A stretch of DNA of 64,000 bases from JAFCUW01 sp049898325 (GTDB lineage Bacteria > Pseudomonadota > Gammaproteobacteria > Burkholderiales > Burkholderiaceae_D). Under the pieces are notes generated by a model. That model had not been told where the DNA came from. It was given only the letters and a program-made list of their open reading frames with translations, and ran no database searches. This document shows positions 53,192-61,398 of the stretch, in pieces; position 1 is the stretch's first letter; every line of letters starts with the position of its first letter. The translations under genes and the position numbers were made by a program. The stretch spans positions 124,001-188,000 of the forward strand of contig NZ_JAFCXL010000002.1 of the NCBI RefSeq assembly GCF_049898325.1, read 5' to 3'.

Positions 53192-54496
53192 ATGAACGTC
53201 AAAAAATTTACCGCCGCCACCTCGCGTGAAGCCTTGCGCAAAGTGCGCGAGGCGCTCGGACCCGATGCCGTGATCCTGTCGAACCGCCCGGTCGACGGCG
53301 TCGTCGAGATCCTGGCGCTGGCCAATGACGACGTCGCTTCAATCTCCGCGCCGTCCCACGCCAGCGCGATGGACCAGCCCGCACCGAGCCTCGACCACGG
53401 CGCCCCTGTCAGCTATGCCAACCGGCGCGCACCGGCGCCGCCGCCGCAGGCCCAGGCCGACAGCATCGACATGGCCCGGATCAGCGCGATGATGTCGTCC
53501 GCCATCGCCCATGCGAAGGACAGCGCCGCCGCCGAGATGTCGGCCGTGATGCATGAAGTGCGCGCCATGCGGGGCTTGATGGAAACCCAGTTGGCGGCGA
53601 TTTCCTGGGGCACCACCGCCCAGCGCGAACCGGCCAAGGCCAATGTGCTGCGCGACATGCTGGCGGCGGGCTTTTCCGCCACCCTGGCCCGTTACCTCAT
53701 CGAAAAAATGCCGTCCGGTAAAAACGCCCAGGACAGCATGCGCTGGATTAAGACCGTGCTCGAACGCAATCTGACCAGCATGACCAACGAAGACGAAGTG
53801 CTCGACAAGGGGGGCGTGTTCGCCCTGGTCGGCCCCACCGGCGTGGGCAAGACCACCAGCACCGCCAAGCTCGCCGCCCGTTGCGTGATGCGCCACGGCC
53901 CGGAAAAGCTGGCGCTCATTACCACCGACGCCTACCGTATCGGCGGCCACGAACAACTGCGCATCTACGGCAAGATCCTCGGCGTGATGGTGCACTCGGT
54001 CAAGGACGAAGCGGACTTGCGCATCGCCCTGAAGGAACTGCGCAACAAGCACACGGTGCTGATCGACACGGTGGGCGTGTCGCAGCGCGACCAGATGGTG
54101 ACTGAACAGGTCGCCATGCTCAGCGAAACGGGCGCCGATGTGAAGCGCCTGCTGTGCTTGAACTCTACCTCGACCAATGAAACCCTCAATGAAGTCGTAC
54201 GCGCCTACCAGGGCAGCGGGCTGGCCGGTTGCATCATGACGAAGATGGATGAGGCGGCGTCGATCGGCAATGTGCTCGATGTCGTGATCCGCCAGAAACT
54301 GCGCCTGTTCTACATCTCGAATGGCCAGCGCGTGCCCGAAGACCTGCACCTGGCCGACCGCGCCATGCTGATCGACCGCGCCTTTCGCCTGACCCGCGAC
54401 ACGGGCGCCAGCCAGTTCGAGGACAGCGACCTGCCCCTGCTGATGGCCCAGGCCGGCACCATGCAGCACGGCCTGCGCGAGGTGTCACATGGCTAA
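53192..54496 (+). CDS. flhF: Flagellar SRP-like GTPase FlhF
   Basis: This 434-residue SRP-family GTPase has a basic N-terminal domain, a Pro/Ala-rich linker, and the NG domain with P-loop GPTGVGKTT at residues 214-222. TDAYRIGGHEQL and the DT(V/A)G-type motif IDTVGVSQRD follow. FlhF sets the cell-pole position and assembly of flagella. ATG at 53192 follows AGGAG; its stop overlaps flhG by 8 nt. Together with flhG and fliA it forms a regulatory operon as in Pseudomonas and Vibrio. Confidence 0.94.
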   Translation: MNVKKFTAATSREALRKVREALGPDAVILSNRPVDGVVEILALANDDVASISAPSHASAMDQPAPSLDHGAPVSYANRRAPAPPPQAQADSIDMARISAMMSSAIAHAKDSAAAEMSAVMHEVRAMRGLMETQLAAISWGTTAQREPAKANVLRDMLAAGFSATLARYLIEKMPSGKNAQDSMRWIKTVLERNLTSMTNEDEVLDKGGVFALVGPTGVGKTTSTAKLAARCVMRHGPEKLALITTDAYRIGGHEQLRIYGKILGVMVHSVKDEADLRIALKELRNKHTVLIDTVGVSQRDQMVTEQVAMLSETGADVKRLLCLNSTSTNETLNEVVRAYQGSGLAGCIMTKMDEAASIGNVLDVVIRQKLRLFYISNGQRVPEDLHLADRAMLIDRAFRLTRDTGASQFEDSDLPLLMAQAGTMQHGLREVSHG

Positions 54497-55325
54497 TTTC
54501 GATTTCGACCAGGCCGAGGGCCTGCGCCGCATGCTGGCGGGGCCGAAGCCCCGCATCGTCACTTTCCTGTCAGCCCATCCGCAAGACGACAAGGGCGCCA
54601 TGCTGGTCAACCTGGGCGCCTCGCTGGCGCGCGCCGGCAACGACGTGCTCATCGTTGACGCCTGCCACACCGAATACGGCGTGGCGCAGCGCCTGGGCGT
54701 CTCGCACGGCGCCAGCCTGCTGCAGGTGGCGCGCCAGGAGTGCGCGCTCAATGAAGTGGTGCGCCAGGCGCCGCAGGGCTTTGCCGTCACCAGCATGAAG
54801 GGCCGCGACAGCGCCGAGCGTTGCGGCCTGGACGATGCGCGCCGGCTGGCGAAAAGCTTCGATGTGCTGGTCAAGCAGAGCGGCATGGTGATCGTCGACG
54901 GCGAATTTGGCGCCGACGGCAGTTTTCCCGTGCCCATCATGGACAGCGCCGAGATCGTCGTCCAGGTCGGCACCAGCGCGGCGTCCATCACCGCCGCCTA
55001 CAGTTTGATCAAGCGATTGTCGCAGCAATTGGGGCGCCGCCCCTTCGGCGTGCTGGTCACCGGCGCGACAGAAGCCGAGGCCAAGGTTGTATACGATAAT
55101 ATGTGTTCTGCAGCAAGCCGTTACCTGGCCGTGCAACTGACTTCGATGGGGTCGGTGCCGGCCGACGAATACCTGCACCGTGCCGCCCGCCTTGGCCGCG
55201 CCGTCGTCGATGCCTTCCCCCTGGCTGGCGCGTCGGTGGCGTTCCGCCAGCTGGCCGGACGCTTCGCGCGGGCAGGCATGCCACCACTCGGCCATACAGG
55301 GGGACAGACCCGGTTTGGCGCTTAA
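54489..55325 (+). CDS. flhG: FlhG/FleN-like flagellar number regulator with degenerate P-loop
   Basis: This 278-residue MinD/ParA-type protein lies in the conserved position after flhF. Overall shape and segments such as LVNLGASLARAGNDVLIVDA match FlhG, but the deviant Walker A (KGGxGKT) is replaced by SAHPQDDKGAM near residues 29-39. The DxxAG-type Walker B region reads VIVDGEFGADG. FlhG normally is an ATP-dependent dimer that limits flagellar number and activates the FlhF GTPase. This copy probably cannot bind ATP in the usual way. Loss of the P-loop is read directly; the consequence is inference. Confidence 0.82.
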   Translation: MANFDFDQAEGLRRMLAGPKPRIVTFLSAHPQDDKGAMLVNLGASLARAGNDVLIVDACHTEYGVAQRLGVSHGASLLQVARQECALNEVVRQAPQGFAVTSMKGRDSAERCGLDDARRLAKSFDVLVKQSGMVIVDGEFGADGSFPVPIMDSAEIVVQVGTSAASITAAYSLIKRLSQQLGRRPFGVLVTGATEAEAKVVYDNMCSAASRYLAVQLTSMGSVPADEYLHRAARLGRAVVDAFPLAGASVAFRQLAGRFARAGMPPLGHTGGQTRFGA

Positions 55326-55341
55326 GAAAACAGTCGCTTAC

Positions 55342-56070
55342 ATGTACAACGTCAAAGGGAAAGCCGACAAGAACCAGTTACTGACGGATAACATGCCGTT
55401 GGTGAAGCGGCTCGCCCATCACATGAAGGCGAAGTTGCCGCCCAGTGTGGAAGTGGACGACCTGGTGCAGGCCGGCATGATCGGCCTGCTCGATGCCATC
55501 TCGCGCTACGAAGAAACCCACGGCGCCCAGTTCGAGACCTACGCCGTGCTGCGCATCCGCGGCGCCATGCTCGATGAATTGCGCAACAGCGACTGGTTGC
55601 CCCGGTCGATGCGGCAAAACATGCGCAAGATCGAGGCGGCCATGGCCAGCCTGCAACAGAAGCTGGGCCATCCTCCCACCGAATCGGAAGTGGCCAAGCT
55701 GCTCAAGCTGTCGCTGGCCGACTACCAGGACATGCTGGCCGACGGCGGCGGCCACCAGTTGGTGTACTACGAAGACTTCCACGACAACGAGGGCAATGAC
55801 AGCTTTCTCGACCGCTACGCCGTCGATGATGACGACCCCTTGCGCGCCTTGCTCGACACCGACTTCCGCCAGGCCGTCATCGATGCCATCGACGGCCTGC
55901 CGCCGCGCGAAAAAATCCTGATGGGCTTGTACTACGAAGAAGAAATGAATCTGAAGGAAATTGGCGCCGTCATGGGGGTCTCCGAATCACGTGTGTCGCA
56001 ATTGCACACCCAGGCGGTGGCCCGCCTGCGCGCAACTCTCCGGGAGCAGGCATGGACTGGGCCAGCGTAA
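55342..56070 (+). CDS. fliA: Flagellar sigma factor FliA (sigma-28)
   Basis: This 242-residue sigma-70 family protein has region 2 (LVQAGMIGLLDAISRYEE, TYAVLRIRGAMLDELR), region 3 and region 4 (MNLKEIGAVMGVSESRVSQL). It directs RNA polymerase to late flagellar promoters and is held by FlgM, encoded 4 kb away. ATG at 55342 is the conserved start. Its last 19 nt overlap motC, indicating an operon flhF-flhG-fliA-motC-motD. Confidence 0.95.
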   Translation: MYNVKGKADKNQLLTDNMPLVKRLAHHMKAKLPPSVEVDDLVQAGMIGLLDAISRYEETHGAQFETYAVLRIRGAMLDELRNSDWLPRSMRQNMRKIEAAMASLQQKLGHPPTESEVAKLLKLSLADYQDMLADGGGHQLVYYEDFHDNEGNDSFLDRYAVDDDDPLRALLDTDFRQAVIDAIDGLPPREKILMGLYYEEEMNLKEIGAVMGVSESRVSQLHTQAVARLRATLREQAWTGPA

Positions 56071-56798
56071 TCGGGCTGGCGCTGGCGCTGGCCGGCCTGT
56101 TCGTCGGCCACGCCATCGACGGCGGCAAGTTCGCCTCGCTGGTGCAGCCGGCCGCCTTCGCCATCGTCGTCATCGGCACCGCCGGCGCCGTGCTGCTGCA
56201 GACGGAAGCGCCCACCTTCGTGCGCGGCCTCAAGATGCTGCGCTGGGTGTTTCGGCCGCCGCCGAGCCAGCGCCAGAAACTGGCCCGCGATATCGTCAAC
56301 TGGAGCCAGATGGCGCGCCGCGACGGCATGCTGTCGCTGGAGCCGCAGATGACACGCACGAGCGACAAATTCGTCAAAAAAGGCCTGCGCCTGATGATCG
56401 ACGGCATCCACCCGGACAAGCTGCGGGGCCTGCTGGAAACAGAGATCAGCGCCTACGAATTTTCCCAGCGCCAGGGCGCGCGCATCTGGGAGTCCGCCGC
56501 CGGCTATTCGCCCACCATCGGCATCATCGGCGCCGTGCTGGGCCTCATTCACGTGATGGAGAACCTGTCGGACCCGTCACGGCTGGGCGCCGGCATCGCC
56601 GTCGCCTTCGTCTCGACGGTGTACGGGGTGGGCCTGGCCAACCTGTTTTTTTATCCCGTAGGTAACAAACTCAAGTGCATCGTCGCCGAGACGGTGGCCC
56701 AGTACGAAATCTTGCTCGAAGTGTTTTACGATCTTGCCAGCGGCGACCATTCGCGCGTGATCGATGAGCGCGTCGCCAGCCTGCTCTCGCGCGACTAA
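56052..56798 (+). CDS. motC: Flagellar motor protein MotC (MotA homologue)
   Basis: This 248-residue membrane protein has four helices, with the proton-channel segment GYSPTIGIIGAVLGLIHVME and STVYGVGLANLFFYPVGNKL. It matches the MotC type found next to fliA in pseudomonads and some beta-proteobacteria. With MotD it forms a stator unit. It overlaps fliA by 19 nt; motD starts 6 nt after its stop. Confidence 0.92.
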   Translation: MDWASVIGLALALAGLFVGHAIDGGKFASLVQPAAFAIVVIGTAGAVLLQTEAPTFVRGLKMLRWVFRPPPSQRQKLARDIVNWSQMARRDGMLSLEPQMTRTSDKFVKKGLRLMIDGIHPDKLRGLLETEISAYEFSQRQGARIWESAAGYSPTIGIIGAVLGLIHVMENLSDPSRLGAGIAVAFVSTVYGVGLANLFFYPVGNKLKCIVAETVAQYEILLEVFYDLASGDHSRVIDERVASLLSRD

Positions 56799-56804
56799 GG
56801 TGCC

Positions 56805-57563
56805 ATGGCGCGCAAAAAATACGTCGAGGATGCCGAAAATCACGAGCGCTGGCTGATTTCCTACGCCGATTTCATCACCTTGCTGTTCGCCTTCTTTGTC
56901 GTCATGTACGCCGTCTCGGTGGTCAACGAAGGCAAGTACCGCAGCCTGTCGGACGCCCTGGGCAGCGCCTTTGGCGGCAAGGGGGGGCCCGATGCCGGCG
57001 CGCCGCGCGCCGAAATCGCCGCGCCGATCGCCTTGCCCAATATCGTCGCCAAGCGGCGTGCCGAAGCGATGCGGCGCGAGCGCGAGCGCTTGACCAGCCT
57101 GGCGCGCGACCTCAGTTCGACCCTGGCGCCGCTGGTCAAGGAGGGCAAGGTGCGGGTGACGCAAAACAGCCGCGGCGTCAGCGTCGAGATCAATGCCAGC
57201 GTGCTGTTCGATTCCGGCGACGCCACCCTGACGGCCGATTCGCGCGAGGCGCTGGCGGCACTGGGGGTGTTTCTGCGCAACGATCCGCATGCCCTGCAGG
57301 TCGAGGGCCATACCGACAACCAGCAGATCCGGCGGCCTGCGTTCCCGTCGAACTGGGAACTGTCGGCCGCCCGCGCCGGCGCCGTGGTGCGCCTGTTCGC
57401 CGATGCCGGCGTGCCCGCCGAGCGCATGACGGTGGTGGGACATGGCTCGAACGTGCCCGTGGCCACCAACGACACCGCCGAGGGCCGTGCGCGCAACCGG
57501 CGGGTGGCGGTGACGATCCTGTCGGCCGTGCCCGATGCCAGCACGGAAATCGCGCCGCGCTGA
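56805..57563 (+). CDS. motD: Flagellar motor protein MotD (MotB homologue)
   Basis: This 252-residue protein has a short cytoplasmic tail, one transmembrane helix with the essential proton-carrying Asp22 (SYADFITLLFAFF), a charged linker, and a C-terminal OmpA-like peptidoglycan-binding domain. That domain shows ALQVEGHTDNQQI, NWELSAARAGAVV and GRARNRRVAV. It anchors the MotC/MotD stator to the cell wall. It is the last of the flhF operon; a 102-nt gap follows. Confidence 0.93.
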   Translation: MARKKYVEDAENHERWLISYADFITLLFAFFVVMYAVSVVNEGKYRSLSDALGSAFGGKGGPDAGAPRAEIAAPIALPNIVAKRRAEAMRRERERLTSLARDLSSTLAPLVKEGKVRVTQNSRGVSVEINASVLFDSGDATLTADSREALAALGVFLRNDPHALQVEGHTDNQQIRRPAFPSNWELSAARAGAVVRLFADAGVPAERMTVVGHGSNVPVATNDTAEGRARNRRVAVTILSAVPDASTEIAPR

Positions 57564-57665
57564 CCCGGTCCGTCGTTCCACCCCATTTGTAATTTAGAGC
57601 AAACCCACTTTGCCAAGCCCCTGGGAGCAGTGCACAATGCGGCCATTCTCAGCCTGGAGCAGTCG

Positions 57666-58190
57666 ATGTTCAAACCCCTTCAACAGCGCGCGAAACTGTG
57701 CGTCACCATCGCCGGCGTGGCCGGTCTCCTCGCCATTGCCACCATGAGTGGCGGGGCCGGCGCCCGCGATGGCGTCAGCCCCGTGGTCAGCAGCAAGATC
57801 GCCGTCGAATCGCGCGACGGCCAGGTGCTCGCCACGCTCACCATCAACAACCAGGGCGAGCGCGCGGTGTACGTGCCGCGCGTGCTCACGCAAGAAGGCG
57901 AGCCGGAAGGCCGGCTGTTCGAGGTGCGCGACAGCTCGAACGGCGATCCGCTCGACTTCGTCGGCATGATGGTCAAGCGCCCGCCACCGACCAGGAAAGA
58001 TTTCGTGGCAATCAAGCCGCACAGCAAGCTGACGACCACTTTCGATATCAGCAATTCCTACCGCTTCGTCAATGGCCGCCATGCCTACCAGATCAGCGTG
58101 GCGAGCAGCTATCTGACCGATTTGAACAAGCTTGAGCAGCACACGCAAATTGAGCCGACGTCCGCCATGTTCGCCCACGTAGGCCAGTAA
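57666..58190 (+). CDS. Secreted protein like the N-terminal domain of M35 Lys-metalloendopeptidases, protease domain absent
   Basis: The product has 174 residues and a signal peptide of about 34 residues. The mature part (about 140 residues) is beta-rich and resembles the N-terminal pro-domain of deuterolysin/peptidyl-Lys metalloendopeptidases: GRLFEV (82-87), VKRPPPTRKDFVAI (103-116) and TTTFDISNSY (123-132). The zinc protease domain (HExxH) that normally follows is missing; the gene simply ends. ATG at 57666 has GGAG at good spacing; the GTG at 57630 has not. It could inhibit or chaperone a protease encoded elsewhere, or bind something unrelated. It does not look flagellar despite its position. 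Confidence 0.7.
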   Translation: MFKPLQQRAKLCVTIAGVAGLLAIATMSGGAGARDGVSPVVSSKIAVESRDGQVLATLTINNQGERAVYVPRVLTQEGEPEGRLFEVRDSSNGDPLDFVGMMVKRPPPTRKDFVAIKPHSKLTTTFDISNSYRFVNGRHAYQISVASSYLTDLNKLEQHTQIEPTSAMFAHVGQ

Positions 58191-58400
58191 GATACCTGGT
58201 CAAATTTGCATCGAGTGGTGTCCGCTGATGTGGCGTGAGACTGGGCGACAGTTTGCGCCAGAGGCGTGTATCTGATTGGTTTGCATACCCCGTGCGTTAA
58301 TGATGTGAGCAGGCATTTTGGAAAATAACTTTGTCCGACTTTCCAATGCTCCAACATTAGTGCGTAGAATCGGGTTCCTACAAAATTCAAGGACCAACCC

Positions 58401-59174
58401 ATGAACATTCATGCAACTGCCATCGTTTCTGCGAATGCTGTAATCGGCGACAATGTCGAAATCGGCCCTTTTACTATCATCCATGATGATGTGCGTATCG
58501 GTGACAATACGACGATTGGCAGCCACTGTGAAATAGGGCTACCCACCGCGCTGGCCAAAAATCCGACATTGACCATTGGAGCCAATTCGACGATTCGTTC
58601 GCATAGCATCCTTTATGCAGGTTCGACGTTTGGCGAGCGGTTGACAACGGGGCATCGTGTAACAATTCGTGAAGGTACACAAGCTGGCATCAACTTTCAG
58701 CTTGGTACACTTTCCGATATCCAAGGTGACTGCGTGATTGGCGATTACGTGCGTACACACAGCAATGTGCACATTGGCAAGCATTCGGTCGTCGGTAATT
58801 TTGTGTGGATCTTTCCGTATGTCGTGTTGACCAATGATCCGCATCCACCAAGCGATGTCTCGGTAGGCTGCACCATCGGCGATTACGCGGCGATTGCGAC
58901 GATGTCGGTGATCCTGCCAGGTGTGTTAGTAGGCGAACATTCGCTGGTGGCGGCTGGCAGCGTTGTCGGAAAAACTGTCGAGCCGCACACGGTGGTGGGA
59001 GGCGCGCCGGCCAAGTTTCTTTGTGCCACTACGGTCATTAAACTGAAAGACGGCACCGAACGTCCCGCCTATCCGTGGCCGACGCATTTTCATCGCAGCT
59101 ATCCGGAGGCAATTGTCGCAAAATGGCGCGATGAATTTCCCACGAATGGCGTTGTTGGACCAACCGGGCTTTGA
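58401..59174 (+). CDS. Hexapeptide-repeat sugar acyltransferase
   Basis: The product has 257 residues and a left-handed beta-helix of hexapeptide repeats from the first residue (MNIHATAIVSANAVIGDNVE), LpxA-like at the start and NeuD/WbbJ-like later. GKHSVVGNFVWIFPYVV and TNDPHPPSD lie in the active-site region, and the end is VVGGAPAKFL plus a helical tail. AAGGA precedes the ATG, and TAGAAT near 58366 may be its -10. Base composition is more AT-rich than the flagellar genes around it, which suggests acquisition. It probably acylates a nucleotide or glycan sugar, possibly for LPS or flagellin glycan (inference). Confidence 0.78.
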   Translation: MNIHATAIVSANAVIGDNVEIGPFTIIHDDVRIGDNTTIGSHCEIGLPTALAKNPTLTIGANSTIRSHSILYAGSTFGERLTTGHRVTIREGTQAGINFQLGTLSDIQGDCVIGDYVRTHSNVHIGKHSVVGNFVWIFPYVVLTNDPHPPSDVSVGCTIGDYAAIATMSVILPGVLVGEHSLVAAGSVVGKTVEPHTVVGGAPAKFLCATTVIKLKDGTERPAYPWPTHFHRSYPEAIVAKWRDEFPTNGVVGPTGL

Positions 59175-59226
59175 CCAATACGCTCTTGCAGATGCGCGGC
59201 CGGTTTAGTCGACGCCGCGCACCGCT

Positions 59227-59691
59227 TTAACCGACCACGTAGCGCCGTGACGGCCCGCCCGCGGTGGCCTGGCCGTTGGCGCCATAGAAGCCCGCGTCGG
59301 TGCTGCCGGTCGGGGTGCGCATGGCGTTCAGGGCCACCTGGGTCATGGTCAGCTGTTTGTTGATCAGCATGCCGTTGACGCGGTTGAGTTCCTTGGCGGC
59401 GCGGGTGCGGTTGAGCAGGTCGGTCCACTGGGCGCGCGCTTCGGCGCCCGCTTCGAGCAGCCAGTCGGCCATGCCCGTTTCGCTGGCGGCAAAGCCGACG
59501 CTGCCCAGCGCCAGGTGGCGCCGGCTGGCCAGGGCGGCCGCCTGCTGCACCAGCGCGGATTTTTGCGGGGTGATTTGATCGAGCCCATCGCTGTCAGCGC
59601 TGACGAGGAACTGCTGTTCCTGTTGCATCAAGCCGATCAGGGAACCGATCGTCTGTTGTTCGTCGAGCAAGGTGGCAAGTGGGCTGGTCAT
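59227..59691 (-). CDS. flgN: Flagellar chaperone FlgN
   Basis: This 154-residue, mostly helical protein matches FlgN (SPLATLLDEQQTIGSLIGLM, LNRVNGMLINKQLTMTQ) and lies in the usual place 6 nt after flgM. FlgN is the export chaperone for the hook-junction proteins FlgK and FlgL. The C-terminal end is Gly/Ala-rich and probably disordered. It converges on the acyltransferase gene. Confidence 0.88.
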   Translation of the reverse strand: MTSPLATLLDEQQTIGSLIGLMQQEQQFLVSADSDGLDQITPQKSALVQQAAALASRRHLALGSVGFAASETGMADWLLEAGAEARAQWTDLLNRTRAAKELNRVNGMLINKQLTMTQVALNAMRTPTGSTDAGFYGANGQATAGGPSRRYVVG

Positions 59692-59697
59692 GGGCGT

Positions 59698-59997
59698 TTA
59701 GCGTTTGCGAGAGTGCAGCAGGTCGCGGACTGTTTCCAGCAGGCCGTCAGCCACCTTCTCGGAGTTGACTTGAAACTGGCCATCGGCGATGGCCAACTTG
59801 ATGCGCTCGACTTTTTTGCTGTCGAACACGGCGCTGGCGCCGTTGGTGCCGGCCAGCGCCTGGCCTTGCGAGGACAGACGCACGCTATCGGTCGGCGGCT
59901 GGCTCGTGGCCGCCGCGCGCTCCGCATTGCGCGCGCCGGCAGCCGTGGTGCTGGTCGGCAGTGCTGGGGTGCTTTTCGGGGTGTCGTTAATTTTCAC
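59698..59997 (-). CDS. flgM: Anti-sigma-28 factor FlgM
   Basis: This 99-residue FlgM has a disordered Ala/Thr-rich N-terminal half and the conserved FliA-binding C-terminal half (DSKKVERIKLAIADGQFQVN, KVADGLLETVRDLL). It holds FliA inactive until exported through the finished hook. The start is GTG at 59997 with AGAGGA about 7 nt upstream. A sigma-28 promoter lies 48-74 bp upstream, forming the usual autoregulatory loop, with a hairpin between promoter and gene. Confidence 0.92.
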   Translation of the reverse strand: MKINDTPKSTPALPTSTTAAGARNAERAAATSQPPTDSVRLSSQGQALAGTNGASAVFDSKKVERIKLAIADGQFQVNSEKVADGLLETVRDLLHSRKR

Positions 59998-60014
59998 AGC
60001 ATCTTCCTCTCTGG

Positions 60015-60033
60015 CCGGCGCAAGTAGCGCCGG
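60015..60033 (-). other. Hairpin in the flgM leader
   Basis: A perfect 7-bp stem (CCGGCGC/GCGCCGG, 5-nt loop) lies between the sigma-28 promoter and the flgM start, ending about 17 nt before GTG. It may influence translation or stop read-through from flgA. Confidence 0.4.
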
Positions 60034-60044
60034 GATATGACTAG

Positions 60045-60071
60045 GTAACGGCGTTGCAGTCCGAAACTTTA
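60045..60071 (-). promoter_or_regulatory. Sigma-28 (FliA) promoter of flgM
   Basis: On the minus strand TAAAGTTT (60071-60064), 11 bp, then GCCGTTAC (60052-60045). The -35 matches the FliA consensus exactly, the spacer is the consensus length, and the -10 (GCCGATAA) matches at six of eight bases. Confidence 0.82.
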
Positions 60072-60100
60072 GCGCACATCAAGCGGACTTTCTGTAGCGA

Positions 60101-60802
60101 CTAAAACATCACCTCGACCAGGCCGCCGAGTTGGGCAATTCCGCTGATGACGGCGCCGGCCGCCGTGCGCACCTGCACCACCTGGCCTTCGCCTGCCGTG
60201 CCGATCGCGCGTCCTTCGGCCGACACCTTAAAACCGGCGCCGCTCGAGACCACGCGCACCGCCTGGCCCTGCTGCACCACCGGCTTCGACTTCAAGCCTG
60301 TCAGGCGCAACGGCGCGCCTGACGGCAGCGACATCGTGCTGGTGCGGCCGATCGCCTGCCCCATGTCGGTGACGACGCCAGTGGGCAGCGCCGCCAGGTC
60401 GCCCTTGAGCATGACGAGCTGCGATTGCTCGATGGGCTGGCCCTGCGCCAGCGGCACGGCGGCGGCGACATACTCGCCCAGCACCGACACCTTTGCCTGA
60501 ATATACACTTTCCATGCCGTCGGCGCACTGCAACGCAGGCCAACCGTGGTATTTCCCCACACCCGGGCGCCCGCTTGCAGGAAGGCTTCCGGGGCAGGGC
60601 AGGGCGCCAGTTGCATGCGCGAATCGAGCGGACGCAGCTCGACCGTGACCTGGCCCGGCAGGCCGGCGCCTTCCTTGAGCAGAAATTGTTCAGCCACGGT
60701 TTTCAGGACCGCCAGGTCCTGGTGGCCCGGGGTCTGGGCATGGCACAGCGGCGTCGCCAGCAGCAGCGCGGTGAGCAGGAGTAACAGGGGCGGTTTGGTC
60801 AT
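60101..60802 (-). CDS. flgA: Flagellar P-ring assembly chaperone FlgA
   Basis: This 233-residue protein is exported by a signal peptide (LLLLLTALLLATPLCHAQ). It has a SAF-like domain and the conserved FlgA end (GQAVRVVSSGAGFKVSAEGR, GLVEVMF). It helps assemble the FlgI P-ring in the periplasm. It is divergent from flgB and upstream of flgM and flgN on the same strand; flgM also has its own promoter. Confidence 0.93.
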   Translation of the reverse strand: MTKPPLLLLLTALLLATPLCHAQTPGHQDLAVLKTVAEQFLLKEGAGLPGQVTVELRPLDSRMQLAPCPAPEAFLQAGARVWGNTTVGLRCSAPTAWKVYIQAKVSVLGEYVAAAVPLAQGQPIEQSQLVMLKGDLAALPTGVVTDMGQAIGRTSTMSLPSGAPLRLTGLKSKPVVQQGQAVRVVSSGAGFKVSAEGRAIGTAGEGQVVQVRTAAGAVISGIAQLGGLVEVMF

Positions 60803-60976
60803 GGCAGGAGCGGGATCAGCCGCAGGGCTTGGAGGAATGATGCCATCTTAGGCCTCATGATTCTTGGGTGAAACATCGAATAGCCCCCGTTTGGCGCGCC
60901 TTTTCCTTCGATTGAGTTGCCGTGCGTCTACGTACTATCGATCCTGTTCTCACAAGTGCACCCACCCGGAGCGGAC
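60803..60976. promoter_or_regulatory. Divergent flgA-flgB region
   Basis: This 174-nt region should hold the flgB operon and flgA promoters. I find no consensus sigma-28 or sigma-54 site; TGGCGCG at 60892 has the wrong partner for sigma-54. GGAG precedes flgB. Confidence 0.35.
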
Positions 60977-61396
60977 ATGGTTAGCAAACTCGACGATTAT
61001 CTGCGGTTCAACGAAGCCGCCCTCAGCTTGCGCTCCCAGCGCCAGCAAGTGCTCGCCTCGAACATTGCCAATGCCGACACGCCCAATTACAAGGCACGCG
61101 ACATCGACTTCGCCAGCGCCTTGCAGGGTGCCTTGCACAAAGCCACGCCGGCCGCGGGCAGCCTGGCCACCAGTTCGCCCCAGCACCTGCAGGCGGTGGC
61201 GAGGGGCAACGCCCTGGCGGACGGCACGCCGCTGCTGTACCGCCAGAACGCCCAGGGCGCGGCCGACAACAACACGGTCGACATGGACATCGAGCGCAAC
61301 CAGTTCGCCGACAACGGCGTGCGCTACGAGGCAGGGATCACCATGCTCAACCACCAGATCCGCAATCTGATGGCGGCCATCCAGGGAGGCCAGTAA
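60977..61396 (+). CDS. flgB: Flagellar basal-body rod protein FlgB
   Basis: This 139-residue rod protein has the N-terminal flagellar rod motif (RQQVLASNIANADTPNYKARD) and a C-terminal helix that packs in the rod (YEAGITMLNHQIRNLM). ATG at 60977 has GGAG upstream; a frame from 60917 adds unrelated residues. It is the first gene of flgBCDE, and flgC starts 2 nt after its stop. Confidence 0.95.
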   Translation: MVSKLDDYLRFNEAALSLRSQRQQVLASNIANADTPNYKARDIDFASALQGALHKATPAAGSLATSSPQHLQAVARGNALADGTPLLYRQNAQGAADNNTVDMDIERNQFADNGVRYEAGITMLNHQIRNLMAAIQGGQ

Positions 61397-61398
61397 GC

